NCBI GenBank assembly: GCA_947482115.1
Contig: CANKII010000007.1
Span: 50,083 to 114,082 of the forward strand
DNA length: 64,000 nucleotides
DNA from: Fibrobacterota bacterium
GTDB taxonomy: Bacteria; Fibrobacterota; Fibrobacteria; UBA11236
Reading direction: 5' to 3'
In this document: positions 18,921 through 27,149 of the stretch, one piece after another
Layout of the letters: every line of letters begins with the position of its first letter
How positions within the stretch are numbered: the stretch's first letter is position 1
Translations under genes and position numbers: made by a program
Notes under the pieces: generated by a model
Databases searched by the model: none
Told to the model about the DNA's origin: nothing
What the model saw: the letters and a program-made list of their open reading frames with translations, nothing else

Positions 18921-20606
18921 TTATCGTCCGCCGGGCATGCGTGGTGCAATGCCTGTGGTGAAAAATAGATAGCGCTCCAATAATTCCCCTGCAGCGATAA
19001 GAAGGGTGATAAACAAGGCCCAAATTGCCAATCCGGATCCGGAGACGATTCCGGAGGCCATAAGAAGGGGTAGGCCGGCTCCACCGATCAAACCGAGTGT
19101 GACACGCAGCCGCCAAATCCTGCCGAGTTGATTTGTGATGAGTTGCGCGGCTTTCCACAGCGGATTCGGATCGTCATCTTCGCGATGATTCAGGACTCGC
19201 GCTTCCAACGCGAGTTTCACGAGCAGGGTCACAGGCAAAATGAATAGAATGAGTTTCCAACCCGTGAGAATGAAATAAACAGCTCCTCCGCAAAGGATTG
19301 CGGAAAGGGAAAATCTCCACAGCGTAAGCCGGGTGGCCCACAACGGACGCGGGGTGTCGCGATACACCATGGCCGAGGCATACAACACGGCGAGACACAT
19401 CAGAGATGTTCCTGCGAGACAGGACAATGCTAGTGCGGGTTTCGAAAATAATCCCGGATCAATCGGTGGAAATACGGAGTTGAACCACTTGATCAAGGAC
19501 AAGAGTAAGGTGAGGGAAGCTGTTCCTGCCAATCCTCCGAATGCGATCACTTCGCGACTCAACCAAGAACGCCGCCATCCGAGAAAGGCCTTCCATGCGA
19601 GCATGGGTCGTCCCAAATGCAACAGGCTGAGACCCAGAGAAAGAAAAACAAGAGCGAGTCCAATAGATTCAGTTATGGGAAATTCAGGATGTTGTAGGGG
19701 CGTCAAGGCGGTCCCTGAGCCTGTCGAAGGGCCGGATGCCCCGACAAAGCGGGTCATTGTTCGCAACGCGTGAAAGATCCAGAATCCCGCCGCCATTTGC
19801 GAAGCCACCAGCATGAAAACCAATGGCATGTGGGCATGTTCGGGACGGATTTGATGCGCATCCACCGGTTGCAACGCCGGTTGTAATCCGTGTTTGGAAA
19901 CATAACGGGTGGTAGGTTTCGTATAAGCAGGATCCGGTGTTCCGGCCAATCCAAAACTTTTATCGGGATCCAACCCGATTGTTTTTGTTTCCACCAACAC
20001 GATGCGAATAGCCTGCGTGGGGCAGGCCTGAACGCAGGCCGGGGCTTCACCCGCGCGTAGGCGTCCCACGCACATGTCGCATTTGCGCACGATGCCGCGC
20101 TTCTTGCTGTATTGCGGAACGTCATAAGGACATTTGAGAAGGCAATATTGGCAGCCGAAACATTGATCGTCAAGATGTTTCACGATTCCCGTCACCGGAT
20201 CTTTTTCATAAGCGAGCGTAGGGCAGCCGTTGGCACAGGCCGGATCGGCGCAATGATGACAGGCCGTGGTGACAGTTTGTTGCATGCGCTTCTGAGCCGG
20301 ATCGTGCAACAAGCCAACGCTCCGCCATGTTTCATCATCGTCCAATCCATTCAAACTGTGGCAGGCGGTGACACAGGCCTTGCAACCGCTGCATCGATCG
20401 AGATCAACTTCGAAGGCGAATTGTTCCCCGGGCAAAGGTTCGCGCACCGGCAACAGATTGCGATAGTAGCGTTCCTGTCCATGCCCGTTGCTTTCATCGT
20501 GATAAGCGGAAAAACGCTCCACCGCAGTCAACGATTGCTGTTCGGAAAGGAAAAGCGCCAGAAGGCCGCCACCAGTGGGCAGGGAATCAATAGACATCGC
20601 GGGCAT
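18921..20606 (-). CDS. Fused iron-sulfur and membrane-anchor subunit (DmsB-DmsC type)
   Basis: A 561-residue fusion. The N-terminal half is a four-cluster ferredoxin of DmsB/NrfC type, with cysteine sets at RCSGCKACVTAC, CHHCADPACANGC, QCFGCQYCLLKCP and CDMC...CVQACP. The C-terminal half has about eight membrane helices like the DmsC quinol-binding anchor. It probably passes electrons from membrane quinol to the nitrate reductase encoded next. A short insert SGPSTGSGTAL near residues 290-300 is encoded by a REP-like palindrome in the loop after the first anchor helix. The gene overlaps the CysJ-like stop by 20 bases. An internal ATG at 20597 is an alternative start. Confidence 0.85.
   Translation of the reverse strand: MPAMSIDSLPTGGGLLALFLSEQQSLTAVERFSAYHDESNGHGQERYYRNLLPVREPLPGEQFAFEVDLDRCSGCKACVTACHSLNGLDDDETWRSVGLLHDPAQKRMQQTVTTACHHCADPACANGCPTLAYEKDPVTGIVKHLDDQCFGCQYCLLKCPYDVPQYSKKRGIVRKCDMCVGRLRAGEAPACVQACPTQAIRIVLVETKTIGLDPDKSFGLAGTPDPAYTKPTTRYVSKHGLQPALQPVDAHQIRPEHAHMPLVFMLVASQMAAGFWIFHALRTMTRFVGASGPSTGSGTALTPLQHPEFPITESIGLALVFLSLGLSLLHLGRPMLAWKAFLGWRRSWLSREVIAFGGLAGTASLTLLLSLIKWFNSVFPPIDPGLFSKPALALSCLAGTSLMCLAVLYASAMVYRDTPRPLWATRLTLWRFSLSAILCGGAVYFILTGWKLILFILPVTLLVKLALEARVLNHREDDDPNPLWKAAQLITNQLGRIWRLRVTLGLIGGAGLPLLMASGIVSGSGLAIWALFITLLIAAGELLERYLFFTTGIAPRMPGGR
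19709..19734. repeat. T-type palindrome inside the DmsBC-like gene
   Basis: CGGTCCCT and AGGGCCG pair (one mismatch) around GAGCCTGTCGA. In frame it gives the insert GPSTGSGT. Confidence 0.75.
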
Positions 20607-22452
20607 AACGTTTCTCGCGTTTCAGCGATTCGACATATTCCTTCGCCTTGTCTTCACCCATGCCGCCTTCCTGGGCAATGATGCGATGCAGCATCGCGTC
20701 CACGTCTTTGGCCATGCGCTTGGCATCGCCGCATACATAGAAGTGTGCGCCCTGTTCCAGCCAGGCGAAAAGGTCCTTCGACTGTTGCAGCATGCGATCC
20801 TGGACATAGATCTTGTCTTCCTGATCGCGGGAGAAGGCCAAATCGAGTTTCGTCAAAAACCCGTCGTTGTGCATGGAAGTCAATTCATCACTATAAAGGA
20901 AATCGAAAGATTTTTTTTGATCTCCGAAGAACAACCAGTTCTTTCCCGTATCGCCAATTTGTTTGCGCTCCTGTAAAAATGCACGGAAGGGTGCGATGCC
21001 AGTTCCGGGACCCACCATGATGATGGGCGTGCCGGACTTTTCTGGAACTCCGAAATGCGCCGAGGCTTGTGTGAAAACGGGAACCGACATTCCAAGCGGA
21101 ACACGCTCCGCTAAAAAGGTGGAGGCAACGCCGCGGCGCAAACGGCTGCCAATGCGCTGACGAACGACACCGACGGACAAATGCACTTCACCTGGAAATG
21201 TTTTGGGGGAAGATGCGATCGAATACAATCTTGAAGTCAATCGACCCAAAGCTGAAATGATTTTTTGCGGATCGAGTCGTGATTTGGAAAAATCATCCAG
21301 CACATCCAGCACATCGCGTTCGCCTAGATAAGCGTTCCGCTCCTCCTCGGAGCCCGCCAGCATTTTTTCCAGACGTGAACGCTCGCCGGGGTTGCGGGCA
21401 TTTTGCAGGATGGCTTCCAGCAATGTCTTGCTGGCACGCTTCAAATCCAGACGTTCCAGCAAAGAGGAACGCAGGGTTCCTTCCTCGCCCCAAGGCAAGG
21501 TCACCTGTTCATTGCCATTGCAATTGAGCCGTAGAATCAGGCGGTCGGCAAGATCAAAGTCATTGCGCGGGAAAATTCCCAACGCATCGCCGACTTTATA
21601 TTCCAATCCGCTGCCCACTAATGAAAAGGCCAGATGCCGCGTGTCCTTTGCGGACTCGCGTGCATTCAGGGGCCGGTTTTCTAGCATCGCGGCAGGGAAA
21701 GGATTTTTGCGGTTGTAGCCTCCGGTCACTGAGCTTGCTCGCGGTGAGCCTGTCGAATCCGTCGAAGTGCCGGAGGTCGGGGCGGGCGTTGGGGCATCTG
21801 GCCGGATGCCCGTCCGTTCCGCCGGAACGCCCGTTGTACCCGCGTCCGCATCCAAAGCCATGAACAAAGTTGTCATCCATTCCACCGATTTGTTTTCAAA
21901 ATCCGTATCGCATTCACACAACGGCCGCAAACGCTTGGCACCCAATTCTGCGAAACGACCGTCGAGATTTTTTCCACCCTGACAGAAGCGGCGGTAATTC
22001 CGATCACCCAATCCCAAGACGGCGAAGGACGCGTGAGCCATGGTGGGAGCTTTGTCGCTTTTGAGCCATTCCCAAAATGCGGCGGCATTATCGGGCATGT
22101 CGCCTTCGCCCCAAGTGCTGCAAATCATCAGGATGTGTTTTGTGGAAGTGAAATCCACATCGGCGAAATGTTCCATTCCCAACACGCGCGGGCTGATGGC
22201 ACCGCCCCCTGCTTTGGCACGGGCTTTCAATTTGTCCGCAAAGGTATGCGCCAAACCTTCGGCATTTCCGCTTTGCGAACCATAAAGAACAAGAACTGGC
22301 ATGCCACTCACCATTCCCGTATCCGTGGAAGTAGGGGGGGCGGAGGCCGAAGCAAACAGCGAAAAATTCTGTAATCCGGCGAGGAAGCCGTTCAGCCATT
22401 GGCGTTGTTCGACGGTGAATGGTGCTGTTTCAGGAAGAGTGGGGGATGACAT
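20587..22452 (-). CDS. CysJ-like NADPH-flavin reductase (flavodoxin plus FNR domains)
   Basis: A 621-residue diflavin reductase. The flavodoxin domain has VLVLYGSQSGNAEGLA. The FAD domain has RLYSIASSP and SRLRRGVASTFLAER, and the NADP domain has MVGPGTGIAPFRAFLQER and YVCGDAKRMAKDVD. It ends in the family tail RYARDVY. It resembles the sulfite reductase flavoprotein. Its place ten bases after nirA suggests it hands NADPH electrons to the nitrite reductase instead, which is an inference. The linker between flavodoxin and FAD domains (about residues 227-243, STDSTGSPRASSVTGG) is encoded by a REP-like palindrome. Confidence 0.88.
   Translation of the reverse strand: MSSPTLPETAPFTVEQRQWLNGFLAGLQNFSLFASASAPPTSTDTGMVSGMPVLVLYGSQSGNAEGLAHTFADKLKARAKAGGGAISPRVLGMEHFADVDFTSTKHILMICSTWGEGDMPDNAAAFWEWLKSDKAPTMAHASFAVLGLGDRNYRRFCQGGKNLDGRFAELGAKRLRPLCECDTDFENKSVEWMTTLFMALDADAGTTGVPAERTGIRPDAPTPAPTSGTSTDSTGSPRASSVTGGYNRKNPFPAAMLENRPLNARESAKDTRHLAFSLVGSGLEYKVGDALGIFPRNDFDLADRLILRLNCNGNEQVTLPWGEEGTLRSSLLERLDLKRASKTLLEAILQNARNPGERSRLEKMLAGSEEERNAYLGERDVLDVLDDFSKSRLDPQKIISALGRLTSRLYSIASSPKTFPGEVHLSVGVVRQRIGSRLRRGVASTFLAERVPLGMSVPVFTQASAHFGVPEKSGTPIIMVGPGTGIAPFRAFLQERKQIGDTGKNWLFFGDQKKSFDFLYSDELTSMHNDGFLTKLDLAFSRDQEDKIYVQDRMLQQSKDLFAWLEQGAHFYVCGDAKRMAKDVDAMLHRIIAQEGGMGEDKAKEYVESLKREKRYARDVY
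21722..21773. repeat. T-type palindrome inside the CysJ-like gene
   Basis: It starts CCGGTCACTGAGC and ends GTCGAAGTGCCGG, with an inserted inner unit GGTGAGCCTGTCGAATCC. It is read in frame in the interdomain linker. A very similar two-unit version occurs at 51998-52052. Confidence 0.8.
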
Positions 22453-22461
22453 AAGGATTCC

Positions 22462-24309
22462 TCAAGCGTTGGCAGCCACGGCGGTTTTGCCGAGGGTGCT
22501 GAAAAGGGTTTCGAGTTCCGCGTCGGTATGGCGGCGGGTGAAATCGGAAAAGCTGTCGTCCTGAAGCCGGTAGTCGAGATAAAACTTCAGAAGTTTTTCC
22601 ACAGCCGCCGGAACTTCCTCCACCGGCACTTCGCGCATGGCAGGAACGGCGATGCGTGCTTGATCCTGAAATCCACCGCCGACGAAAAAATGGAATGCCG
22701 GAAGAGTCCTTCCATCCCGTTCCGTCGTCGTTGCCAGCAATCCAATATCGCCGATGAAATGCTGTGCGCAGGAATGTGGACAGCCCGTGAGATGAATGTT
22801 CACCGGGTGATCCAATTGCAGACGGCCTTCGAGACGTGCTTCGCGCAAATGGGCTGTGATGGCAAGAGCCGTGGACTTGGTCGGCGCTTGACCGAATTTG
22901 CAACCTTCGGAACCCGTGCAAGCAACCAATCCGGCGGATATGGGATCCGCTTCATGCGAAAGCCTTAACGCCGTTAATCCATCGAGGAAGCTGAGTAGAC
23001 GTTTTTTCGGAATGTCCGAGATCAAAAGATTCTGCCAAACGGTGAGACGAATCGTGCCGGAACCAAAACGCATTGCCAGGCTTGCGAGACCGCGCATTTG
23101 CATGACGCTCAATCGTCCAACAGGAATATCGACGCCGATCCACAAAAGCCCATCCTGCTTTTGCGGATGCGCCCCGAGATGAGCGACTCGATCGGACGGA
23201 GGAGCGAAAAGACAATTCTCAACAGGGAAGGGACGCAAAGCAAACGACAACAGTTTTTGGGTCTCTTCCAGAAACCATGCGAAACCTTTTTGATCCAACA
23301 CATATTTCAATCGCGCTTTGTTGCGATTGCCGCGATCTCCGTTGGCGATGAATACTTTCACCATCGCTGCAGCCATTGGCACGCATTCTTCCGGCTTCAC
23401 CAATAATCCCGTGTCCCGCGCAAAATCCATGTGACCGGTGATTCCGCCCAGAGCGACACGGAAATAAATTCCGGCAGGAATTTCCGGCGTGGCATTGGAT
23501 TCTTCCACACGCACGGCGCGAAAGCCGATGTCATTGGTGTCTTCCAATGTGGAAATGCAACTGCCGCCGTCAAAGGCGATGTTGAATTTGCGGGGCAGTC
23601 CGTAGAGATCGCGGTTGTGCAGGATGTGATGATGCATTTGACGGCATAGCGGAAGCACGTCAATGAATTCATTTGGATCGATGCCGCAGGTGGGATTTCC
23701 GGTGACATTGCGGATGTTGTCCGCACCCGATCCGCGCGGCATGATTCCGGCCTGATGCAGGTCGGTAAGTAAATCGGCCATGTGCCGTCCGGGAATTTCC
23801 CGGATTTGCAAGTTTGAACGCGTGGTGATATCGGCATATCCACCGCCGTATTTCTCTGCGCAATCCGCAACAACATTGAATTGGGCCGCACTGAGAATTC
23901 CACCGGGAATGCGCATGCGGCACATCATGGATTCTTGGGCGGGAGTCACATTGAAGAGGCCGTGGAACTTGAAGCGGAAAATATCCGCGCCTTCAGGCAA
24001 TTGATCTTTGGCGGATAATTCTTCGATGGTATTCCATGCATCCAGCGGATTTCCGTCGAATTTGATCTGCTCTTCCTTGGACAGGCGTTTGCCTGCATCG
24101 AGCCACGCCTGTTGTGCGGCCCCCCCCAATCCTCGTTGGGGCAATACAATACCGGTCACTGAGCTTGTCGAAGTGCCCGGTGTTGCCAACCCGCGTAAAA
24201 ATCCCTCGAGGTATTCCTTCTGCTCGGAAGAGAAACCGGTTGTTCCCGGTGGAGTAGGTATAGGAAACTCAGGTTCACCTTGTGGAGAACCATTCATAGA
24301 TTGGGCCAT
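22462..24309 (-). CDS. nirA: Ferredoxin-type nitrite reductase (NirA; sulfite/nitrite reductase haemoprotein family)
   Basis: From the ATG at 24309 the product is 615 residues. It has two ferrodoxin-like half-domains and the sirohaem/[4Fe-4S] cysteines in ACTGSEGCKFGQ (CX5C) and TGCPHSC (CX3C). Earlier conserved blocks are RSNLQIREIPG and RNVTGNPTCGIDP. The family reduces nitrite to ammonium with six electrons. A longer frame opens at 24423, but a sigma-54-type promoter sits at 24423-24438, so that start would precede the transcript. Residues about 43-63 (GTSTSSVTG, then QRGLGGAAQQ) are encoded by two adjacent palindromes. It is first in the nirA, CysJ-like, DmsBC-like, nasA operon. Confidence 0.88.
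   Translation of the reverse strand: MAQSMNGSPQGEPEFPIPTPPGTTGFSSEQKEYLEGFLRGLATPGTSTSSVTGIVLPQRGLGGAAQQAWLDAGKRLSKEEQIKFDGNPLDAWNTIEELSAKDQLPEGADIFRFKFHGLFNVTPAQESMMCRMRIPGGILSAAQFNVVADCAEKYGGGYADITTRSNLQIREIPGRHMADLLTDLHQAGIMPRGSGADNIRNVTGNPTCGIDPNEFIDVLPLCRQMHHHILHNRDLYGLPRKFNIAFDGGSCISTLEDTNDIGFRAVRVEESNATPEIPAGIYFRVALGGITGHMDFARDTGLLVKPEECVPMAAAMVKVFIANGDRGNRNKARLKYVLDQKGFAWFLEETQKLLSFALRPFPVENCLFAPPSDRVAHLGAHPQKQDGLLWIGVDIPVGRLSVMQMRGLASLAMRFGSGTIRLTVWQNLLISDIPKKRLLSFLDGLTALRLSHEADPISAGLVACTGSEGCKFGQAPTKSTALAITAHLREARLEGRLQLDHPVNIHLTGCPHSCAQHFIGDIGLLATTTERDGRTLPAFHFFVGGGFQDQARIAVPAMREVPVEEVPAAVEKLLKFYLDYRLQDDSFSDFTRRHTDAELETLFSTLGKTAVAANA
24118..24141. repeat. G-type palindrome inside nirA
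   Basis: GCCCCCCCCAA faces TTGGGGC around TCCTCG. On the minus strand it is read as QRGLGGAA in NirA. It lies ten bases from a T-type palindrome. Confidence 0.6.
24152..24180. repeat. T-type palindrome inside nirA
   Basis: CCGGTCACTGAGC...GTCGAAGTGCCCGG: the arms CCGGTCACT and AGTGCCCGG pair with one bulge. It is read in frame as PGTSTSSVTG. Confidence 0.8.
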
Positions 24310-24345
24310 TGGGTATCCCGTTTCAGAACAGGGTTTAACCAAAGG

Positions 24346-24360
24346 CCCGGACGGACCGGG
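24346..24360 (-). promoter_or_regulatory. Leader hairpin of the nirA operon (nitrate leader element)
   Basis: On the minus strand this reads CCCGGTCCGTCCGGG followed by CCTTTGG. The arms CCCGG/CCGGG form a hairpin. The same element stands in the narK and nrtA leaders. It could be a factor-controlled terminator or a protein-binding hairpin. Confidence 0.7.
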
Positions 24361-24422
24361 GACCGGTTGGTGCCGCGAATCGGAGCGACTCCTCTCCACA
24401 GCGTTTATCCAAGTTCTTATCA

Positions 24423-24438
24423 CGCAAGGGGCATACCA
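24423..24438 (-). promoter_or_regulatory. Sigma-54-type promoter of the nirA operon
   Basis: The minus strand reads TGGTATGCCCCTTGCG, fitting the -24/-12 pattern TGGCAYN5TTGCW with exact spacing. Transcription would start near 24411, giving a leader of about 100 bases before the ATG at 24309. Confidence 0.7.
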
Positions 24439-24517
24439 GCGAATAGAATGTGCATTTCAGACCTGAAATTGAATGCAAATGGTTGAAATCAATGCGAAGG
24501 AATGGTTTTGAGAGTAA

Positions 24518-24549
24518 TTGTCAATCTTTGGTTAACAAAAGAATGACAA
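24518..24549. promoter_or_regulatory. 32-base near-perfect palindrome, likely activator site
   Basis: The arms begin TTGTCA and end TGACAA, and the centre is GTTAAC. Fourteen of the sixteen symmetric positions are complementary. It lies about 120 bases upstream of the predicted nirA transcription start, the usual distance for an enhancer-binding protein that works with sigma-54. Confidence 0.6.
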
Positions 24550-24627
24550 AGGGCCTTGCTTTTTTAAAATGAAAAAGAGAAGATATACTTCCAAATAAAC
24601 AGATGTTTTCCACAAGATGAACCTGAA

Positions 24628-25719
24628 ATGACCACGACCCTTCGCATTGGCTTTATTCCCCTCACGGACTGCGCCCCTTTAGTTGTTGCCAAAGAGAAGG
24701 GCTTTTTCGGACGTCATGGACTTGAAGTGGAATTGCTCAAGGCGCAAACCTGGGATCAAATCATTTCCCGCCTGACTTCCGGAGATTTGGACGCAGCTCA
24801 TATGTTGGTCACCATCCCCTTGCAATGGGCGTTGGGATTGTCGGGACACAAGGATCCTATGGTGTATGCGGTGGCTTTAAGCCAGCATGGAAACGCCATC
24901 ACTCTTTCCAATGAACTCTGGCGTGAAGGCGTGCGGGATGCGTTGACGCTCAAAACATATTTGGCCTCGCGCAAATCGGAAAAGCCTTTGCAATTTGCCG
25001 TGGTTTATCCCCGTAGCACGCATGAATATGTCCTGAGGCTTTGGCTTCAGCGTGGGGGACTTGAACTGGGAAAAGATGTGGCCCTGCGCTATGTAGCTCC
25101 GCCGGAAATGGTGCATCAGCTGCGTGAGGGAGGCATAGACGGATTCTGCGTAGGCGAACCCTGGAATCAACGCGCGGTCAACTCCAAGCTGGGTTATATC
25201 GTTGCGACCAGTTGCGATTTACTGCCGCCGATGAATGAAAAGGTACTGGCGATGCGGGCGGCTTGGCATCGCGATCATGTGAATGTGCATGCAGCCTTGA
25301 TTCAATCGATTCTTGAAGCGGCAGATTGGCTGGGCGATCCGGTGAATCGCGAAAACGCGGTGGATTTGGTGGCGGGGAAACGGTATGTGAACACTTCCCG
25401 TGAACCCATCCGTGCGGCGTTGTTTGGAGAGATTCAGGCCGGGGGAAAACGCATTCTGAAACCGAATGGTTTTCTTCGTTTTTGTGGTGAGGGAGCCAAT
25501 TATCCCGACCCCAATCATGCACGATTTTATCTCGAACAGATGTGGCGTTCGGGTCACATCGATCCGGTTGAAGCGCAGTCGGTGGATTTGGAATCGATTT
25601 GCCTGGATGGGTTTTATCGTGAATGTTTGAAAAAATCAGGGGTTCCAACGATTGGGAAATTACCTGAAGCCATGAATGAGTCCTATACTGCTTTTTTGGA
25701 AAGATTTCCAAAATCTTGA
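24628..25719 (+). CDS. nasS: NasS-like cytoplasmic nitrate sensor (NrtA-type binding protein without signal peptide)
   Basis: A 363-residue protein of the NrtA/CmpA/SsuA-like binding family: IGFIPLTDCAPLVVAKEKGFF, AHMLVTIPLQWALGL, GGIDGFCVGEPWNQRAV. It starts directly with the mature domain and has no signal peptide or lipobox, unlike NrtA at 29164. Cytoplasmic homologues of this kind (NasS) sense nitrate or nitrite and hold the antiterminator NasT inactive. No nasT is in the window. It is divergent from nirA, and narK follows on the same strand. An alternative is a transporter binding protein with an unrecognised export route. Confidence 0.78.
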   Translation: MTTTLRIGFIPLTDCAPLVVAKEKGFFGRHGLEVELLKAQTWDQIISRLTSGDLDAAHMLVTIPLQWALGLSGHKDPMVYAVALSQHGNAITLSNELWREGVRDALTLKTYLASRKSEKPLQFAVVYPRSTHEYVLRLWLQRGGLELGKDVALRYVAPPEMVHQLREGGIDGFCVGEPWNQRAVNSKLGYIVATSCDLLPPMNEKVLAMRAAWHRDHVNVHAALIQSILEAADWLGDPVNRENAVDLVAGKRYVNTSREPIRAALFGEIQAGGKRILKPNGFLRFCGEGANYPDPNHARFYLEQMWRSGHIDPVEAQSVDLESICLDGFYRECLKKSGVPTIGKLPEAMNESYTAFLERFPKS

Positions 25720-25745
25720 TGGTTATCGGGTCTTTTTGATCTCTT

Positions 25746-25761
25746 TGGCATCCGGCTTGCT
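25746..25761 (+). promoter_or_regulatory. Sigma-54-type promoter of narK
   Basis: TGGCATCCGGCTTGCT matches the -24/-12 consensus with exact spacing. It lies in the gap after the nasS-like gene, and transcription would start near 25773. Confidence 0.75.
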
Positions 25762-25796
25762 TGTTCCTCATTTCAGAACTGACACTTCCAACTGAC

Positions 25797-25829
25797 CCCG
25801 GTCCGTCCGGCCTTTTGGTTTTTACCAAG
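25797..25829 (+). promoter_or_regulatory. Leader hairpin of narK (nitrate leader element)
   Basis: CCCGGTCCGTCCGG at 25797-25810 is followed by CCTTTTGG, as in the nirA and nrtA leaders. The downstream GCC..TTGG can instead pair with CCAAGGC at 25826-25832, so two alternative structures are possible. Confidence 0.65.
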
Positions 25830-25872
25830 GCTTTTGCAGAGCAAACCGTTTGCGCTGCGACGGGGATTTATC

Positions 25873-27087
25873 ATGCAACTCAAAGCTTTCCTCAAGGCGG
25901 GGCATCCTCCCACCTTGTTTTCCGCATTCCTGTATTTCGACGTAAGCTTCATGGTCTGGGTGATACTCGGGCCTTTGGGCCTGTTCATCGCCCGTGATTT
26001 TGGGATTTCCCCGGCGCAAAAGGGATTCATGGTGGCCATTCCTGTTTTATCGGGAGCCGTATTCCGGTTTTTCATGGGATTGCTCGTCGATCGTATCGGT
26101 GCCAAACGCGCGGGACAAATCGGGCAAATCATTGTCATCGCTGCGTTGGCCAAGGCTTATTTCATAGGCTTGAGCACCCTTCCTCAAGTTTATGCGCTGG
26201 GAATTTTTCTCGGTGTGGCCGGCGCTTCATTCGCCGTGGCGTTACCGCTGGCTTCACGCTGGTATCCACCTGAAGCACAGGGTTTGGCGTTGGGCATTGC
26301 GGGTGCGGGAAATTCCGGAACGGTTTTCAGCGCGTTGTTCGGCCCTTTACTTGCAACGCATTTCGGATGGAATGCCGTGCTCGGCATGGTGCTCATTCCA
26401 CTCGTCATCACTTTCATCACCTATTCCATTCTGGCGAAAGACAGCCCGGATACTCCTCCGCCGAAGCGCATCGCGCAATATTTGTCCGTGCTTCGTGATG
26501 TGGACACCTGGTGGTTCATGTTCTTTTACCTCGTCACCTTCGGCGGTTTCGTCGGTCTCGCTTCCAGTCTGGTGATTTATTTCAACAGCCAGTTTCATGT
26601 CAATCCGGTGACTGCGGGATATTTGACTTCTGCTTGTGTGCTGGCCGGTTCGTTGTTCCGTCCTGTCGGCGGTCGCTTGGCGGATCGTGTGGGCGGAATT
26701 CGTTCGTTGCAATTCATGTACGCGCTTCTGGCTGTGGGCATGTGCGGTGTGGTATTCGCTTCGGGCTCAATCGTGTTGTCCATGTTTTTCTTCATACTCA
26801 GCATGATGTGTCTGGGTATGGGCAATGGCGCAGTGTTTCAATTGATTCCGCAGCGCTTCCGTGGTGAAATCGGAGTGTTGACCGGACTGGTGGGAATGGC
26901 CGGAGGTGTGGGCGGGTTTTATCTCGCCACTTCGCTGGGCCTTTCCAAGCAATGGACCGGGGAATATCGCAGCGGATTTCTCATCTTCGCGGGCATGGGT
27001 ATTCTGGCGCTTGCCGGATTGTGGAGTGTCAAGAAACGCTGGCGCAGCACGTGGGGTTCTCCCTTGGTCACGGCGGCCAGAGTTTGA
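25873..27087 (+). CDS. narK: Nitrate/nitrite transporter, NarK/NasA family (MFS)
   Basis: A 404-residue, twelve-helix major facilitator protein. The second conserved nitrate signature is represented by GNGAVFQLIPQRFRGEIGVLTG, and GIAGAGNSGTVFSALFGP by the first. MGLLVDRIGAKRAG and GGRLADRVGG are the inter-helix MFS loops. It should import nitrate or exchange nitrate and nitrite. The ATG at 25873 is preferred over an in-frame TTG at 25834. The gene has its own sigma-54-type promoter and leader, and the PP2C-kinase gene follows closely. Confidence 0.92.
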   Translation: MQLKAFLKAGHPPTLFSAFLYFDVSFMVWVILGPLGLFIARDFGISPAQKGFMVAIPVLSGAVFRFFMGLLVDRIGAKRAGQIGQIIVIAALAKAYFIGLSTLPQVYALGIFLGVAGASFAVALPLASRWYPPEAQGLALGIAGAGNSGTVFSALFGPLLATHFGWNAVLGMVLIPLVITFITYSILAKDSPDTPPPKRIAQYLSVLRDVDTWWFMFFYLVTFGGFVGLASSLVIYFNSQFHVNPVTAGYLTSACVLAGSLFRPVGGRLADRVGGIRSLQFMYALLAVGMCGVVFASGSIVLSMFFFILSMMCLGMGNGAVFQLIPQRFRGEIGVLTGLVGMAGGVGGFYLATSLGLSKQWTGEYRSGFLIFAGMGILALAGLWSVKKRWRSTWGSPLVTAARV

Positions 27088-27149
27088 TTCTTCTCAATGA
27101 CGATGCCAGTGACAACATCGCCGAAGCATCCGGCGTTACCTTTGTTCCC

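Larger units (their letters stand above)
24310..24627. other. Divergent regulatory region between nirA and nasS-like genes
   Basis: This 318-base stretch holds, from left to right, the nirA leader with its hairpin, a sigma-54-type promoter facing left, a 32-base near-palindrome and an AT-rich run before the nasS-like gene. A -10-like TATACT lies at 24584-24589. Confidence 0.8.

Noticed and set aside
24310..24423. Longer NirA start at 24423
   Set aside because: The region holds the leader hairpin, and the -24/-12 promoter element sits at 24423-24438, so this ATG would precede the transcript. The added residues have no family match.
24543..24560. A fourth -24/-12 element before the nasS-like gene
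   Set aside because: TGACAAAGGGCCTTGC has the -12 part, but the -24 part lacks GG and the spacing is one base too long.
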